A stretch of 64,000 bases of DNA from Thiogranum sp. (lineage in GTDB: Bacteria > Pseudomonadota > Gammaproteobacteria > DSM-19610). The notes below the pieces were generated by a model. That model was not told the origin of the DNA. It saw nothing but the letters and a program-made list of their open reading frames with translations, and did not search any database. The translations under genes and the position numbers were made by a program. The stretch spans positions 62,001 through 126,000 of the forward strand of contig JASBSS010000035.1 of the NCBI GenBank assembly GCA_030148805.1, read 5' to 3'. How positions within the stretch are numbered: position 1 is the first letter of the stretch; every line of letters starts with the position of its first letter. Below are positions 8,536 to 16,861 of the stretch, piece after piece.

Positions 8536-9669
8536 GTGAACGAACACCCCCTGCCCGCGCCGGCAAGCTCGGAAGGCGACCTGCCGTTCCGTATTCTGTT
8601 CGACACTGCGGCGGAATTCATTTTCGTCCTCGACCAGGACAGTCGTATCGTGCGGACCAACCGATACGTCAGCGAGCAATCCGGCTACGCACCCGGCGAA
8701 ATGGAGGGCAAAGAGGTCACGGATTTTTTCACGCCCACGTCCCAGACCCTTTACCGAAGCCTGCTGCCGCTGCTTCAGCGCGGCGGTCATGCGCGCGCGG
8801 AGATCGAGCTGGTGTGCAAAAGCGGGCACGTGCTGGAGGTGGAATGCCAGGCGACGGCGGTGGCGCCGCAAGCGGGGCAGTCGGCCAGCGTGTTGCTGAT
8901 CCAGCGCGACATCTCGGCGCTCAAGCGCGCCGAGGAGAAAGCCCGTCACCACCAACAGGAATCGGCGCACCTGATGCGCCTGAGTGTCATGGGTGAGATG
9001 GCCGCGAGCATGGCCCACGAGCTCAACCAGCCGCTGACGGCGCTGATCAGCTATTGCGGCATGGCGTTGTCGCAGCTCAAGGGGATTGCCTCGGCGCCGG
9101 ACAGCCTGGTGGATATTCTCGAATGCGCCTACGAGCAGGCCCATCGCGCCAGCGATATCATCCACCAGATCCGCAATTCGGTCAGCAAGGGCAATATCCG
9201 CAAACAGCCTGTGGATATCGACAACACCGTGCGCGAAGTCGCCAAGCTGCTCGACTGGGAACTGGCCGCCAGCCAGGTGGAACTGCAACTCGATCTGCAG
9301 GGCGGTGCCAGCCGAGTGATGGCCAACAGCGTGCAGATCGAGCAGGTATTGCTCAATCTGATTCGCAACAGTCTCGAGGCCATCGGCCAGACCCAGGTGG
9401 CCCAGGGCCGGTTGCAACTGCAGACCCGAGTGGCGGAGGATGGCCGCTCGTTGGTGATCAGCGTCAGTGACAACGGTCCCGGCATCAGCGGCGAGATCGC
9501 CAACAGGCTGTTCGAACCGTTCCAGACCAGCAAGGAAACCGGCATGGGCATGGGGCTGTCGATCAGCCGATCGATACTCCAGGCCCATCAGGGAACCATC
9601 TGGCTGGACCAGCCCGGTCCGGGGGGAACCACTTTTTGTATCAGACTACCGTGCCTAGAGACCGCATGA
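8536..9669 (+). CDS. PAS-domain sensor histidine kinase, FixL-like
   Basis: A protein of 377 residues with no membrane helices. An N-terminal PAS domain spans about residues 18-130. It is followed by a HisKA dimerisation domain with phospho-acceptor His161 (MAASMAHELNQPLTALISYC) and an HATPase_c domain with N box (LIRNSLEAIG), G1 (DNGPGI) and G2 (GMGMGLSIS). A heme-ligating histidine like that of FixL is not evident, so oxygen sensing is not supported. GTG start; the gene ends in an ATGA overlap with the response regulator, so the two are coupled. It presumably phosphorylates that regulator. Downstream PQQ dehydrogenase and binding-protein genes are candidate targets. Confidence 0.88.
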   Translation: MNEHPLPAPASSEGDLPFRILFDTAAEFIFVLDQDSRIVRTNRYVSEQSGYAPGEMEGKEVTDFFTPTSQTLYRSLLPLLQRGGHARAEIELVCKSGHVLEVECQATAVAPQAGQSASVLLIQRDISALKRAEEKARHHQQESAHLMRLSVMGEMAASMAHELNQPLTALISYCGMALSQLKGIASAPDSLVDILECAYEQAHRASDIIHQIRNSVSKGNIRKQPVDIDNTVREVAKLLDWELAASQVELQLDLQGGASRVMANSVQIEQVLLNLIRNSLEAIGQTQVAQGRLQLQTRVAEDGRSLVISVSDNGPGISGEIANRLFEPFQTSKETGMGMGLSISRSILQAHQGTIWLDQPGPGGTTFCIRLPCLETA

Positions 9670-10316
9670 GTAAACGCGAAACCCTCTATCTCGTCGACGA
9701 CAACGATGCCGTGCGCCACGCCCTGCGGCTGTTCCTTGAATCCAGGAATTTTCCCGTGCAGGAGTTCTCCTCGGCCGAATCGCTGCTGGCCAGCATCGAT
9801 CCGCGCGCTACCGGCCTACTGGTACTCGACCTGTGCATGCAGGGCATGTCGGGCCTGGAGCTGCAGGCCAAACTCAAGGCCAGCGATATCCAGCTGCCGA
9901 TTATTTTCATCACTGGTCACGGCAATGTGCAGGACTCCGTCAACGCCCTCAAGGCGGGCGCGGTCGACTTCATCGAGAAACCCTTCGACAACGAGGTGCT
10001 GCTGGATAGTATCCGCCGCGCCTTGCAACAGGAGCGCCAGCAGCGCGAACAGCGCCGCGTGCTGCAGGAGCTGACGCGCAAGTTCGAGCGCCTCACGCCG
10101 CGCGAACGGGAAGTCATGAAATACATCGTCAACGGCACTTCCAACAAACACCTCGCCGAGCTGCTGGGCGTAAGCAGCCGTACCATCGAAGTCCATCGCT
10201 CGCGCATCATGTCGAAAATGGGGGCCAGGTCGCTGCCTGAACTGGTCTGCATGGCGCTGTCGATCGGCGTCATCCGTACCTGGAGCAAACCCCAGTGCAC
10301 CCCCTGCACGGCCTGA
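9666..10316 (+). CDS. FixJ-family response regulator
   Basis: A protein of 216 residues. The receiver domain has acidic residues in LVDDND, phospho-acceptor Asp55 in LVLDLCMQGMSG and Lys105 in IEKPFDN. The C-terminal LuxR/FixJ-type helix-turn-helix starts at LTPREREVMKYIVNGTSNK and includes SSRTIEVHRSRIM. It is a DNA-binding transcription regulator and the cognate partner of the overlapping kinase gene. A strong rho-independent terminator follows immediately, so the pair forms its own transcript. Confidence 0.92.
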   Translation: MSKRETLYLVDDNDAVRHALRLFLESRNFPVQEFSSAESLLASIDPRATGLLVLDLCMQGMSGLELQAKLKASDIQLPIIFITGHGNVQDSVNALKAGAVDFIEKPFDNEVLLDSIRRALQQERQQREQRRVLQELTRKFERLTPREREVMKYIVNGTSNKHLAELLGVSSRTIEVHRSRIMSKMGARSLPELVCMALSIGVIRTWSKPQCTPCTA

Positions 10317-10324
10317 ACCGACGC

Positions 10325-10355
10325 CCAGGCCGATAAAATCGGCCTGGTCTTTTTC
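10325..10355 (+). terminator. Rho-independent terminator after the FixLJ-like pair
   Basis: A perfect 10-bp stem CCAGGCCGAT / ATCGGCCTGG with a 3-base loop AAA, followed by TCTTTTTC. It lies 8 bp after the response-regulator stop codon. Confidence 0.93.
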
Positions 10356-10414
10356 CCGCCAGGTGAACCAGGAACCGATATACTAAGGCAATGACTGCAG
10401 GCCGGGAGGGTTCC

Positions 10415-11644
10415 ATGAAGCGCTTTCTCGCTCAGTTGTTACTGCTCCTGCCACTGGCCCTGGCCACCCGCGAGGGCGGCGCGCAGTCCTTGGAGATGCA
10501 GCGCCAGACTCTCGTCCATGAGGGCCGGACCTGGGAGCTGCGCTTGCCCGAGGGCCTGCGACTGGAGGTACTGTCGCCCTCGCTCGCCGGCCCCCGCCTG
10601 TTGCACTTCCTGCCCAATGGCGATCTCCTGATCGGCTCGCGCTCGGGCAACATCTATCGCCTGGCGCCCCCTTACCGTGACGCCGAGGTGCTGGTGCAGT
10701 TGCCCGGCTACCCCCACAGCGTCGCCTACCGCGACCAGCGACTGCTGATCGCCCGCAACGACGGCCTGTACGCCGTGCCCTACCACCCCGGTCAAAACCG
10801 TATCTCCCCGGCACGCGTCACCCGCCTGGCGCGCCTGCCACCCGGCGGCGGCCATACCAGCCGCACGGTCGCGGTCGGGCCGGACGACCGTATTTATCTG
10901 GCCCTCGGCAACAGCGGCAACTGCGCGGACGAATACCTCGGCCCCGGTTACGCCTTCGAGCGCCAGCGCGGGGGCGTGCTGGTACTGGACGAAGGCGCGA
11001 AGACGCCGCGCTGGCGACCTTACGCCAGCGGGCTGCGCAATCCGGTGGGCATGGACTGGCACCCGCGAAGCGGCGTGCTGTATGCCAGCAACAACGGGCC
11101 CGACCACTGGGGCTTCGAACAACCGCCCGAGGTGTTCGCCCGCCTCACCCCCGGCTCGTTCCACGGCATGCCCTGGTTCCAGTTCGACGGCCGGCGACTG
11201 CGGCGCGATCCCTGCATTGACAGTCCGCCACCGCGGCCGGCCTCGGAGGTCAGCCTGCCGGTGGCGACCTTTCCCGCGCGGAACGCGCCGATGGGCGTGG
11301 CGTTCGTGCCCGCCGGCAGCCTGGATGAACGTTTCCGCCATCACGCAGTGGTCGCCTTGCGCGGTTCCTGGGGCACCCGGCCCACCGGCGGCGCTCAGGG
11401 CGACCCGGCCACCCGGCGTGCGCCCGCGCTGGTATTGGCACGCTTCGACGCTGAGGGCCACGCCAGCGGTGACGTGCTCGACCTGGTGACCGGCTTTCAG
11501 GCCGCCGATGGACAGCGCCTGGCGCGTCCGGTAGGCGTGGCCTTCGGCCCGGATGGCGCGCTGTACTTCACCAGCGACAGTGGGCTGCAGGGCCTGTTTC
11601 GGCTGGCGCTCGCGCGGGACCCGTCCACGGTGCCCGCCAAATAG
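10415..11644 (+). CDS. PQQ-dependent sugar dehydrogenase (GSDH / sorbosone dehydrogenase type)
   Basis: A protein of 409 residues with a Sec signal peptide (MKRFLAQLLLLLPLALATRE, cleavage near residue 24), so it acts in the periplasm. The body is a six-bladed beta-propeller of the glucose/sorbosone dehydrogenase family. Family-typical stretches include FLPNGDLLIGSRSGNIYRL, GGGHTSRTVAVGPDDRIYLA, YASGLRNPVGMDWHP and a final VAFGPDGALYFTSD blade. These enzymes oxidise aldoses or related compounds with PQQ. The start at 10415 is preferred because GGGAGG precedes it at the right distance. No PQQ synthesis genes are in the window. The substrate is uncertain. Confidence 0.85.
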   Translation: MKRFLAQLLLLLPLALATREGGAQSLEMQRQTLVHEGRTWELRLPEGLRLEVLSPSLAGPRLLHFLPNGDLLIGSRSGNIYRLAPPYRDAEVLVQLPGYPHSVAYRDQRLLIARNDGLYAVPYHPGQNRISPARVTRLARLPPGGGHTSRTVAVGPDDRIYLALGNSGNCADEYLGPGYAFERQRGGVLVLDEGAKTPRWRPYASGLRNPVGMDWHPRSGVLYASNNGPDHWGFEQPPEVFARLTPGSFHGMPWFQFDGRRLRRDPCIDSPPPRPASEVSLPVATFPARNAPMGVAFVPAGSLDERFRHHAVVALRGSWGTRPTGGAQGDPATRRAPALVLARFDAEGHASGDVLDLVTGFQAADGQRLARPVGVAFGPDGALYFTSDSGLQGLFRLALARDPSTVPAK

Positions 11645-11724
11645 CTGTAATAAAATAATTTTCAAATAATTTCACATATTTGGAATAGTTTGCCGGATAG
11701 GCGCATCTATTTCTGGTGACCACC

Positions 11725-11745
11725 GGATGCCATTGCGCGGCATCC
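11725..11745. repeat. Inverted repeat upstream of the binding-protein gene
   Basis: GGATGCC and GGCATCC separated by 7 bases, about 35 bp before the start codon of the binding-protein gene. It could be an operator or a leader hairpin. The AT-rich stretch at 11650-11690 is the likely promoter zone. Confidence 0.4.
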
Positions 11746-11779
11746 ATGCCTACCCCCATAACGGTTGGAGACAATAACG

Positions 11780-12769
11780 ATGAGAGACACCAGAACACGC
11801 TTCCCCCTGCTGACGGCGCTCGCCTTCGCCGTTGGACTCGGCGCCCAATCCGCGGCGCTGGCCGCCGATGACGCCGGCCAGGGACACGACTATCGCACCT
11901 TCCATGCCGATGGCGGCATCGACTACGGCAAGATCGGCGACTCCTACAAGGCCGACCTGGTGATGTACCTGGCGGGCAACCAGTTCATGGTGATGGAGGA
12001 GCTGATCAAGGACTTTCAGAAGAAGAATCCCGACATCAAGACCGTCTACGTCGAAACCATCCCGCCAGGGCAGATCCTCAAGGGGCAGATCCTGAAACAG
12101 GGCCAGATCAACGGTCAGGACACGGCGCAGAATCCCGACCTGTTCGCCAGCGTCAACCTGGGGCATCTGAAAAAGCTCAAGGGCAAGGGCGTCATGCACG
12201 ACTACATGACCTACACCCACAACAAACTCGAGCTGATGGTGGCCAAGGGCAACCCGAAGAACATCAAGGGCCCCAAGGATCTGGCGCGCGACGATCTGGT
12301 GCAGTCGCACCCCAACCCGCTCACCGAAGGCATCTTCAAGTTCTACGGCTCGCAAATGCTCAAGGACCTGGGTCTGTATGAAAAGGTCACCGGCAATGCC
12401 CAATGCAAATCCTGCTGGGCGGTAAAGGACAAGACCTGGTTCACTTCGCGCCATCACCGCGAAACGCCTCACCGCATCGAAAACGGTCAGGCGGACGTGG
12501 GGATCGTCTGGACCACGGAGATCAAGCACGCCCAGGCCGAAGGCCGGCCGATAGACGGTGTCGCCATTCCCGCGCCTTACAACATGGCCGACAAGGTCGG
12601 CTATGCCATCGGCGCGCTGAAGACCGGGCGTAACCCTTACAACGCCATGCGCTACATGGCTTATCTCAGCACCGACGAGGCGCAGTCGATCTATGCCTCC
12701 TACGGTTTCGGCAAGGCCAGCACCAATGACCTGCTGATGAAACCGATACCCAATCCACCCAGTAAGTAA
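11780..12769 (+). CDS. Periplasmic substrate-binding protein (type II fold)
   Basis: A protein of 329 residues with a signal peptide ending around ALAA (residues 26-29). The rest resembles extracellular solute-binding proteins of the ModA/PBP type II class: early strand ADLVMYLAGNQFMVMEELIK, hinge-region YNMADKVGYAIGALKTGRNP, and ADVGIVWTTE as in anion-binding members. No ABC permease or ATPase lies nearby, so it is an orphan that may act as a sensor or redox accessory rather than in uptake. It has a CxxC pair (Cys209-Lys-Ser-Cys212), unusual for the class. The gene follows the PQQ dehydrogenase by 135 bp. Confidence 0.75.
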   Translation: MRDTRTRFPLLTALAFAVGLGAQSAALAADDAGQGHDYRTFHADGGIDYGKIGDSYKADLVMYLAGNQFMVMEELIKDFQKKNPDIKTVYVETIPPGQILKGQILKQGQINGQDTAQNPDLFASVNLGHLKKLKGKGVMHDYMTYTHNKLELMVAKGNPKNIKGPKDLARDDLVQSHPNPLTEGIFKFYGSQMLKDLGLYEKVTGNAQCKSCWAVKDKTWFTSRHHRETPHRIENGQADVGIVWTTEIKHAQAEGRPIDGVAIPAPYNMADKVGYAIGALKTGRNPYNAMRYMAYLSTDEAQSIYASYGFGKASTNDLLMKPIPNPPSK

Positions 12770-12785
12770 CTCGCGGCGAGGACCC

Positions 12786-12811
12786 CCTGCGGCGGCGCAC
12801 GCCGCCGCAGG
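12786..12811 (+). terminator. GC-rich hairpin, probable terminator
   Basis: A perfect 10-bp stem CCTGCGGCGG / CCGCCGCAGG with a 6-base loop, 17 bp after the binding-protein stop. The following bases (CTGGTTTC) give only a weak U-tract. It lies between two convergent genes. Confidence 0.6.
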
Positions 12812-12867
12812 CTGGTTTCACCCACCGGTTGTTCGGTTACTTTTGATGGCCGGAACCGGGCACCACC

Positions 12868-13338
12868 TCAGGCCGCGGCCTGGCCCTGCGTCAGCTCTTG
12901 CTTGCGGCGTTTCATTTGGTCCCCAAGTTGTTCCAGCTCCTCGGTGGACATCGCCTTCTTTGCCTGCTTGAACATGTCCGATTCCTCTTCCTCGGCGTGA
13001 TGCTCGACCAGCTCCTTGAGCACCTTGGCGCGGCCCGAGAACTTTTCGCTGGTGGGGTCGGTGTTTTTCAGATCCGGCAGCACCAGATCCTCGACCGCCC
13101 GATGTTCCTCCAGGGCCTCGAAGTAGGCCTGGGCGAATTCCGAGCCACCGGCCTGCTTGAACGCGGGGTAGAAAATCTCTTCCTCCAAACGGGTATGCAC
13201 CTGCAGCTCGTGTTCGATCTTCTGCAGCAGTTGCTGGCGGGTTTTTTCCGCCCGGGTGGTGGTCTCGGTGAGCTCCGTCAACAGCTTTTTCACTTTCTTA
13301 TGATCTTCTTTCAACAGTTCGATGGCATTTGTACTCAT
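12868..13338 (-). CDS. Hemerythrin HHE domain protein
   Basis: A protein of 156 residues, a four-helix hemerythrin-like domain that binds a di-iron centre. Candidate ligands are His13 (LKEDHKKV), His and Glu in HTRLEEEIFYPAF, EEHRAVEDL and HHAEEE. Single-domain HHE proteins take part in O2/NO handling or iron and oxidative-stress defence; which one applies is unknown. The ATG at 13338 begins MSTNAIELLKEDHK. The promoter region holds a near-consensus sigma-54 site (13376-13391), so expression probably needs an enhancer-binding protein. The hairpin at 12786-12811 separates it from the convergent upstream gene. Confidence 0.88.
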   Translation of the reverse strand: MSTNAIELLKEDHKKVKKLLTELTETTTRAEKTRQQLLQKIEHELQVHTRLEEEIFYPAFKQAGGSEFAQAYFEALEEHRAVEDLVLPDLKNTDPTSEKFSGRAKVLKELVEHHAEEEESDMFKQAKKAMSTEELEQLGDQMKRRKQELTQGQAAA

Positions 13339-13375
13339 TGTCCTGACTCCAGTGCGAAGGGGGGGCCAGAAGCAA

Positions 13376-13391
13376 AGCAAGTCGCGTGCCG
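13376..13391 (-). promoter_or_regulatory. Sigma-54 (-24/-12) promoter of the hemerythrin gene
   Basis: Minus-strand CGGCACGCGACTTGCT matches the consensus TGGCACG-N4-TTGCW at every informative position except the first T. The GG and GC doublets have the correct 10-bp gap. The predicted transcription start is about 26 bp before the ATG at 13338. The remaining intergenic sequence up to 13660 contains no gene. Confidence 0.75.
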
Positions 13392-13660
13392 GCCTCTGAG
13401 ACGTCGCCGCGGGAGCTCTTCACGGAGACGGGAACCGCCTGCCGAGCGCTCCACTCCGAGCACAAACCACACCGCTGATGGGAAGGTTTTGACCGCCACT
13501 ACAAGATGATGCGTCACCGCCCCTGATCACCCGAGCGGATGCCTCAGCGCTGGCCGTTGATGCAAGTCCACGATGTTCATGCCCGCAGCGCGAGGCGCCA
13601 CCTTCTGTAAATCCTGCCGCGGTTTGTAAGAACTACACGCGCCGCGCGAAAACCACCCAA

Positions 13661-14464
13661 TCAGCTGACACGCCGGCGGGCGGCGATATGCTTCTCGATC
13701 ACCCGCGACACGGCCACCAGCCCCATGCTCGCGGTCACGAAACTGGCCGCACCATAGCCCTGGTTGCAGTCCAGGTGCACGCCGTGAATGCCGGGCTTGC
13801 GGGTACTGACCTGACCAGCGGCATCGGGATAGACCTGTTGCTGACTGGAAAACACGCATTCGACACCGAAATAGCGCCGCGGATTGCGCGTGTAGCCGTG
13901 ATGGGCCCGCAGATGCGCCCGCACCTTGGCGGCGAGCGGGTCGTTGAAGGTACGCGTCAGGTCCTTTATCTGGATCCGCGTGGGGTCGGTCAGCCCGCCG
14001 GCCGCGCCGGTGGTGATGATCGGAAGTTTGTTGCGTTTGCAGTAGTAGATCAGCGCCGCTTTGAAACGGATGCTGTCGATCGCGTCGATCACATAGTCGA
14101 TACCCCCGCCGGCCGGCAGGTGGTCGAACAGGTTGCGATCGGTGATGAAGTCATCGATCACCTCCACCTGGCACGCGGGATTGATCTGCAGCACGCGCTC
14201 GCGCAGCGCCGCAGTCTTCTTCACCCCGATGGCGCTGTCGAGGGCGTGCAACTGGCGATTGATGTTCGAACTGGCGATCACGTCATAGTCGATCAACAAC
14301 AAGGCGCCCACGCCGCTGCGCGCCAGGGCCTCCACCGCCCAGGAACCGACGCCGCCAAGACCGACGACGCACACCCGCATGTCACGGATCCACGCCGACG
14401 CCTCGCGGCCATACAGGCGCTCGATGCCACCAAAGCGCTGGCCGTAGTCCGCCACCGCTAGCAC
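13661..14464 (-). CDS. tcdA: tRNA threonylcarbamoyladenosine dehydratase
   Basis: A protein of about 267 residues of the ThiF/MoeB/E1 superfamily, most like TcdA (CsdL/YgdL), which forms the cyclic t6A37 modification on tRNA using ATP. The glycine-rich nucleotide loop is VCVVGLGGVGSWAVEALARS. The adenylating Asp/Arg region is SSNINRQLHALDSAIG. The TcdA-like block ITTGAAGGLTDPTRIQIKDL is also present. The start is probably GTG at 14464 or 14455, within or just after the tatD stop (14458-14460), so translation is coupled to tatD. The C-terminus (GAASFVTASMGLVAVSRVIE) matches the family's membrane-proximal helix. Confidence 0.88.
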   Translation of the reverse strand: MLAVADYGQRFGGIERLYGREASAWIRDMRVCVVGLGGVGSWAVEALARSGVGALLLIDYDVIASSNINRQLHALDSAIGVKKTAALRERVLQINPACQVEVIDDFITDRNLFDHLPAGGGIDYVIDAIDSIRFKAALIYYCKRNKLPIITTGAAGGLTDPTRIQIKDLTRTFNDPLAAKVRAHLRAHHGYTRNPRRYFGVECVFSSQQQVYPDAAGQVSTRKPGIHGVHLDCNQGYGAASFVTASMGLVAVSRVIEKHIAARRRVS

Positions 14465-15225
14465 GCCAGGCCAAGCGTGGCGGCGGCGTTGGCCGTGGTC
14501 CGGCGCGCCAGCTCCTCGGGGTCCTGCCCGCGCACCTCGGCCAGGGCGGCGAGGCATTCCGGCAGATATTGCGGACTGTTGCGCTCGCCATGGTGGGAGG
14601 CCACCGCCATATCCGGCGCGTCAGTTTCCAGCACGATGGCCTCCAACGGCAACTCGGCGGCCAGCTTACGCAGCTTGCGCGAACGCTCGTAGGTGAGCAT
14701 GCCGCCGAAACCCAAACGGAATCCCAGTTCGAAATATTTCTTACCCTGCTGCAAACTGCCGTTGAAGGCGTGCGCGATGCCGCCGCACCCGCGCCGCCGG
14801 CGCAGCAGTTGCAGCACGTCGTCGTGCGCTTTGCGCACATGCAGCAACACCGGCAACCCGGCATTGGCGGCAATCGCCAACTGGGCCTCGAGCAGCCGCT
14901 TTTGGGCATCGCGATCCGGATTCTCGATGAAATAATCCAGACCGATCTCGCCCACCGCCAGCGGCCGGTGGGCCTCCAGGGCGGTTTCCAGCGCCTGCAG
15001 ATGCTCGCGCCGGTGGCGCGCGAGAAAACCCGGATGCAGGCCCAGCGCGGGGTGGAGACCGGCATGTGCGGCGCACAGCGCCATCAGCTTCGGCCAGCGC
15101 GCCGCGTCCACGCCGGGCACGACAATCTGGGTGACACCGGCGCGACGCGCGCTGTCGATCACCGCCGCGCGGTCGGCGTCAAAGACGGGGAAATCCAGGT
15201 GGCAGTGGGTATCGACGAGCTGCAT
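14458..15225 (-). CDS. TatD family metal-dependent hydrolase
   Basis: A protein of 255 residues, a TIM-barrel metallohydrolase of the TatD family (3'-5' DNase or related activity on nucleic acids). The metal ligands are recognisable: the N-terminal DTHCHLDFPVFD, Glu in AVGEIGLDY, His in LLHVRKAHDD, His in IAHAFNGS and Asp in VLETDAPDM. It is closest to the YjjV subgroup by general appearance. It begins at the ATG at 15225 and overlaps tcdA at its 3' end, forming an operon. Confidence 0.88.
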   Translation of the reverse strand: MQLVDTHCHLDFPVFDADRAAVIDSARRAGVTQIVVPGVDAARWPKLMALCAAHAGLHPALGLHPGFLARHRREHLQALETALEAHRPLAVGEIGLDYFIENPDRDAQKRLLEAQLAIAANAGLPVLLHVRKAHDDVLQLLRRRRGCGGIAHAFNGSLQQGKKYFELGFRLGFGGMLTYERSRKLRKLAAELPLEAIVLETDAPDMAVASHHGERNSPQYLPECLAALAEVRGQDPEELARRTTANAAATLGLAC

Positions 15226-15232
15226 GCCGCCA

Positions 15233-15928
15233 TTATCGCGCGCCGCTGGCGGCCCGCATACCGGCCAGCACCAGCGTCAGTTGCTGGCGGTACATCGGCG
15301 CAATCCGCGCCGGCTCGGTGGCCAGCAGCGTCAGCGGCACCCCGAAGAGCACCGCCAGCAGGGTGTTGAGCAACAGCGGCACCAGGGTGTTCGGCGGCAG
15401 ATCGCCACTGCGAATGGCCGCCTCGAGCTGCGGCAGCAACCAAGCGTCGATCCCTTTGATGGGAACGGTCTCGATCGCCTCCAGGCGGGGGAAGGCCAGC
15501 TGCTTTTCCAGGTCGCTGATGGCAAGTCCGCTGTCGAGCTCGCCCCCGCGGGCAATCCAGGCGAGCAACTCGGCCAACACGCCCGGCCGGCGCTCGCAGG
15601 TACGCGCCACCTCGGCGAACAAGCGGTGCACCACCGCAAGCCCTGGTGGGCCCTCGGCCGCGGCGCGCTGCACCTGCCAGCCCAGCTCCAGCACCCACAA
15701 ATGGACCAGATAGGTCATCAGATCCTGCTTGCTGGGAAAATAATTGAAGAACGTCGCCTCGGAAACCTCGGCGGCATGGCACAACCGCTTTACCGCGATG
15801 GCGGCGAACGGCTGTTCGCCCAGCGCCTCGGCCAAGACACGCGCCAGCGCCAGGCGGGTACGGGCGAATTTGCGTTGCCTTAGATCACTCATCGATTTTA
15901 TATGAGGCTCTATTTTTACGGCATTCAT
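15233..15928 (-). CDS. TetR family transcriptional regulator
   Basis: A protein of about 231 residues with an N-terminal TetR helix-turn-helix (IAVKRLCHAAEVSEATFFNYFPSK, about residues 45-65) and a helical ligand-binding domain. Starts are possible at 15928, preceded by an AGAGGA ribosome binding site very close to the ATG, and at 15892. The first is given. The gene ends 7 bp before tatD, so it may be cotranscribed with tatD-tcdA. Its effector and targets are unknown. Confidence 0.85.
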   Translation of the reverse strand: MNAVKIEPHIKSMSDLRQRKFARTRLALARVLAEALGEQPFAAIAVKRLCHAAEVSEATFFNYFPSKQDLMTYLVHLWVLELGWQVQRAAAEGPPGLAVVHRLFAEVARTCERRPGVLAELLAWIARGGELDSGLAISDLEKQLAFPRLEAIETVPIKGIDAWLLPQLEAAIRSGDLPPNTLVPLLLNTLLAVLFGVPLTLLATEPARIAPMYRQQLTLVLAGMRAASGAR

Positions 15929-16054
15929 TATCCTCTGTTTGCAAGGATCCCGCAATGTTTTTGCGATCAGCCTACAACTATTTGATGATAAACATAAATA
16001 CAGCGAACACCAAACTTAGTCAAGGCCCGGGCGGACCCCGGCGGAAAGCCGCGC

Positions 16055-16855
16055 TCAGGTCTCCAAGACCACCCGTTCCGGCAACACGACTTCCATGGAG
16101 ATCGGCAGATGGTCGGACAGGGGGTAGTCGAGTACTTCGGCCTTGGCGACCTCCACCGTGGGAGTGACCAGAATATGGTCGATATTGCGGCGTGGCCGCC
16201 AGCTGGGAAAGGTGTTCATCCCGTGCAGCGGCTCGCTCATCAACGTCTTGTTGACCAGCACTTCCATCTCCTGGCTGTTGGAGCGACAGTTCATGTCCCC
16301 CATCAAGACGACGTGGCGGTAGTCGTTGACCAGATCGCTGAGATAGTCCATCTGGTTGATGCGGCCACGACGACTGAGCGCCAGGTGGACAATCAACACG
16401 ATCAGCGACTCGGGACCGTCGCCGAAACGCACCGCCATGGCCCCGCGACCGGGAATGCGGCCGGGCAGGCGGTGCTCGGTGATGCCGCTGGGCTTGTAGC
16501 GGCTCAGTACCCCCAGGCTGTGCTGGGCGAAGCGGCCCAGGCGGCGGTTGGTCTGATCGTCCCAATAGGGAAAACCGGCGGCCGCGGCCAGATACTGGGT
16601 GATATTGACGAAGCCGCAACGGGCACTGCCGGCATCGGCTTCCTGCACCCCCACCATGTCGTAATGGCTCATCAGCTCGGCAATGCGGTCGAGATTGTCG
16701 AAGCGCTGCGGATGGTGCAGCAGATGCTTCCAACTATGGGAGAAATACTGCCCGTAGCGCCGCGTGCGGATGCCGATCTGGATATTGTAACTGAGCAGTC
16801 GCAGCGTCCGTTGTGGCTGTTCCTGCGCCGCTTCGATATTCATAACTGATGACAT
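16055..16855 (-). CDS. Endonuclease/exonuclease/phosphatase family protein
   Basis: A protein of 266 residues with the EEP fold. The motifs are LRLLSYNIQIG near the N-terminus (Asn), MVGVQEAD (metal-binding Glu), LIVHLALSRRGR, VVLMGDMNCRS (Asp and Asn) and a C-terminal DHLPI (catalytic His). Members cleave nucleic acids, sugars or phospholipids through phosphodiester hydrolysis; the substrate here is not predictable. No signal peptide is apparent. It starts 6 bp after the acetolactate synthase gene and is the last gene of the dsbA operon. EEP genes next to dsbA and cytochrome c4 are common in gammaproteobacteria. Confidence 0.85.
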   Translation of the reverse strand: MSSVMNIEAAQEQPQRTLRLLSYNIQIGIRTRRYGQYFSHSWKHLLHHPQRFDNLDRIAELMSHYDMVGVQEADAGSARCGFVNITQYLAAAAGFPYWDDQTNRRLGRFAQHSLGVLSRYKPSGITEHRLPGRIPGRGAMAVRFGDGPESLIVLIVHLALSRRGRINQMDYLSDLVNDYRHVVLMGDMNCRSNSQEMEVLVNKTLMSEPLHGMNTFPSWRPRRNIDHILVTPTVEVAKAEVLDYPLSDHLPISMEVVLPERVVLET

Positions 16856-16861
16856 GTATTG

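Noticed and set aside
8536..9669. Heme-based oxygen sensing by the FixL-like kinase
   Set aside because: The PAS domain lacks an evident proximal heme histidine, so only the kinase architecture is FixL-like.
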